Source: Allofournierella massiliensis
GTDB taxonomy: Bacteria > Bacillota > Clostridia > Oscillospirales > Ruminococcaceae
Reading direction: 5' to 3'
NCBI RefSeq assembly: GCF_004345265.1
Contig: NZ_SLUM01000034.1
Coordinates: 1-33,772 of the forward strand
DNA length: 33,772 nucleotides
Part shown: one piece after another, positions 32,729 to 33,772 of the stretch
How the letters are laid out: each line of letters starts with the position of its first letter
Numbering within the stretch: the first letter of the stretch is position 1
Program-made: the position numbers and the translations under genes
The notes under the pieces: model-generated
What the model was told of the DNA's origin: nothing
The model's database searches: none
Seen by the model: the letters and a program-made list of their open reading frames with translations, nothing else

Positions 32729-32769
32729 CAATGTACTCGGCTCCCCCCGGCCCATTGGACCATCTGTCT

Positions 32770-32797
32770 CGGCGGCTGTATCTGTCTGGGGCCGCCG
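32770..32797 (-). promoter_or_regulatory. Leader hairpin of the c-di-GMP operon
   Basis: CGGCGGC (32770-32776) pairs with GCCGCCG (32791-32797) within the leader between the predicted start (about 32806) and the ATG at 32728. I see no c-di-GMP riboswitch consensus in it. Confidence 0.4.
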
Positions 32798-32812
32798 GAC
32801 CCCCTTCTTTTG

Positions 32813-32842
32813 ATTATAACAAAAAATGTACCCGGCTGTGAA
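32813..32842 (-). promoter_or_regulatory. Promoter of the c-di-GMP operon inside the IS-side terminator
   Basis: On the minus strand TTCACA (32842-32837), 18-nt spacer and TATAAT (32818-32813) match 11 of 12 positions. The -35 lies in the loop of the terminator hairpin 32825-32855, so the promoter may be partly built from insertion-sequence DNA. Confidence 0.6.
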
Positions 32843-32855
32843 GGCCGGGTACATT
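32825..32855 (-). terminator. Terminator after the transposase
   Basis: AATGTACCCGGC (32825-32836) pairs with GCCGGGTACATT (32844-32855); read leftward it ends in TTTTTT. It should stop transposase transcription from running into the c-di-GMP operon. Confidence 0.8.
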
Positions 32856-32864
32856 CCAGCCTGT

Positions 32865-32905
32865 AGAAAAACCTGCTTTGGCAATCAGGCCAGAGCAGGT
32901 TTTCT
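32865..32905 (-). terminator. Second hairpin spanning the transposase stop codon
   Basis: AAAACCTGCT (32867-32876) pairs with AGCAGGTTTT (32894-32903); the stop codon (32885) is in its loop. Read leftward it ends in TTTTT. It could be a first terminator or part of the IS terminal structure. Confidence 0.55.
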
Positions 32906-33772
32906 GTTTGAAAACAAGAAGACAGGTGGAAAAAGCAGTGAAATGTCAGGCGCATTTTCGCGCAATCTGGACCGTTTGCCGCCATCCGGTGCCGGATGGC
33001 GGCCATTCCATTTCCAGGTGGCCAGCTTTTTCAGATTCATGGCAGCAAATTTAAGCTTCACCCAGTTTGTCACCTGGGCCAAGCCTCTGTACTGGGTGTA
33101 ACGCATGCCGTGCTTTTCTTTCGCATCGGCAAATACACGCTCGATCTTCTCTTTTCGCAGCCGGTACAGTTCTTTGTACACCGGCATATACCGGACATGC
33201 TCCGCCATCTCCACATAGTCCTGCCAGATATGGCGCATCACCGTTTTCTCGCACCTGGAGCTTTCGGTGCATATCCCTCTGGTAGGACAGCTTTTGCAAA
33301 GATAAGCCCGGCTTTTGTATTCCCGGTAGCCCTCCCGGTTTGTGGTGGAATAATGCAGCGCACGGTACTCCGGGCAGATCACATCATCAAAGTACTCGTC
33401 ATACACATACATCCACCAGGGATGGCCGTTCTCTTTGGTCTTGGGACGGGTATAGCAAGTGGAAAGAACGCGGCCGCTCCCGAAGATCCTTTTGCAGATC
33501 CAGGGTGTTTTGTAGGCGCTGTCCGCCACCACGGTTTTGTGCTCGGGGTAGTTTCTGCACACTTCATCATACAAAGGATCAAAGGCTACGCTGTCGTGGA
33601 CATTGCCGGGAGTGACGTAAACACCAAGAACAAAATTGTGCTTGTCGCAGGCCGTGTGCGCCTCGTAGGCAAAGCACTTTTTGTGTTCCCCCTTGTGGAA
33701 CACGCCGCTTTCCGGGTCGGTGGTGGATACCACCGTTTCCTTCGTCTGCTTCTCCTGGGGCGGATTTTTGTC
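32885..33772 (-). CDS. IS1182-type transposase, C-terminal part (cut by window edge)
   Basis: At least 295 residues of a DDE transposase (DDE_Tnp_1 / IS1182-like). The open frame continues to the last base of the window (33772), so the N-terminal half is missing from view and the GTG at 33733 is not the true start. Visible segments include a VSTTDPESG lead with one likely catalytic Asp, TVVADSAYKT with a second Asp, a Cys-rich patch (CKSCPTRGICTESSRC), and the family-type end ERVFADAKEKHGMRYTQYRGL...AMNLKKLA with the catalytic Glu. The last 40 residues are a variable tail. It would catalyse transposition of the element. No frameshift is seen in this part, so it may be intact. Confidence 0.88.
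   Translation of the reverse strand, partial: DKNPPQEKQTKETVVSTTDPESGVFHKGEHKKCFAYEAHTACDKHNFVLGVYVTPGNVHDSVAFDPLYDEVCRNYPEHKTVVADSAYKTPWICKRIFGSGRVLSTCYTRPKTKENGHPWWMYVYDEYFDDVICPEYRALHYSTTNREGYREYKSRAYLCKSCPTRGICTESSRCEKTVMRHIWQDYVEMAEHVRYMPVYKELYRLRKEKIERVFADAKEKHGMRYTQYRGLAQVTNWVKLKFAAMNLKKLATWKWNGRHPAPDGGKRSRLRENAPDISLLFPPVFLFSNRKPALA

Larger units (their letters stand above)
32825..33772 (-). mobile_element. IS1182-type insertion sequence, 3' part
   Basis: The transposase and its terminator hairpins are visible, but the other end lies past the window, so the terminal repeats and exact limits cannot be fixed. The 3' limit given here is the terminator and is a guess. Confidence 0.6.

Noticed and set aside
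32729-32812. c-di-GMP riboswitch in the leader of the GGDEF/EAL operon
   Set aside because: Only a simple 7-bp hairpin is present; the conserved GEMM-type core is not recognisable.
1-33772. CRISPR array, tRNA or rRNA genes
   Set aside because: I scanned for regular spaced repeats, tRNA-like cloverleaf arms and rRNA signatures and saw none.

Overview
The window reads like the chromosome of a gut Clostridia (Oscillospiraceae), most likely close to Faecalibacterium, Gemmiger or Subdoligranulum. The clues are strong AGGAGG ribosome sites, GC-rich codons, two CUT1 sugar ABC importers without a dedicated ATPase, YesM/YesN and YesL-type proteins, and Clostridia-type mobile genes. The genus is an inference from protein style; there is no rRNA or other marker gene here. 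I found no tRNA, rRNA or CRISPR array.

Layout. (1) 1-6000 is a small mobile element. Two Cys-rich, zinc-binding-type genes (DUF6076-like, DUF7695-like) run leftward. A RecA/RepA-like ATPase, a MobC-like RHH protein, a 45-aa protein and a large serine recombinase run rightward. No relaxase is present. The divergent control region is full of palindromes and hairpins.

(2) 6028-15231 is an import-and-deacylate locus. A YdjC/ChbG-type deacetylase and a metallo-beta-lactamase-fold hydrolase run leftward. Divergent to them are a DUF3502-type lipoprotein binding protein, two LplB/YtcP-type permeases, an EstA-like esterase, an HGGG-motif alpha/beta esterase, a Nif3-like protein and a CE2-like SGNH esterase. 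None of the enzymes shows a signal peptide and no glycosidase is present, so the likely logic is uptake of an acylated (O- and perhaps N-acetylated) oligosaccharide followed by cytoplasmic removal of acyl groups. A YesM/YesN two-component system and a DUF3237 gene follow (15287-19059) and probably control the locus.

(3) 19155-19986 is a self-contained two-gene unit of unknown role (a 156-aa protein and a DUF1413-like 70-aa protein) with its own near-consensus promoter and a strong terminator.

(4) 20013-28281 is a sucrose/fructo-oligosaccharide locus. A LacI regulator, a YesL-like membrane protein and a fructokinase run leftward; two permeases, a lipoprotein binding protein and a GH32 sucrase run rightward. 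The shared control region has a promoter for each direction and a cluster of TTCACG/CGTGAA operator-like sites, one lying just after the predicted transport-operon start.

(5) 28290-32842 is a c-di-GMP operon read leftward. A PAS-GAF-GGDEF-PAS-GGDEF(degenerate)-EAL protein overlaps, by TAATG, a SnoaL-like/PAS/GGDEF diguanylate cyclase. (6) 32825-33772 is the 3' part of an IS1182-type transposase, cut by the window edge; the apparent promoter of the c-di-GMP operon lies at or within its 3' end.
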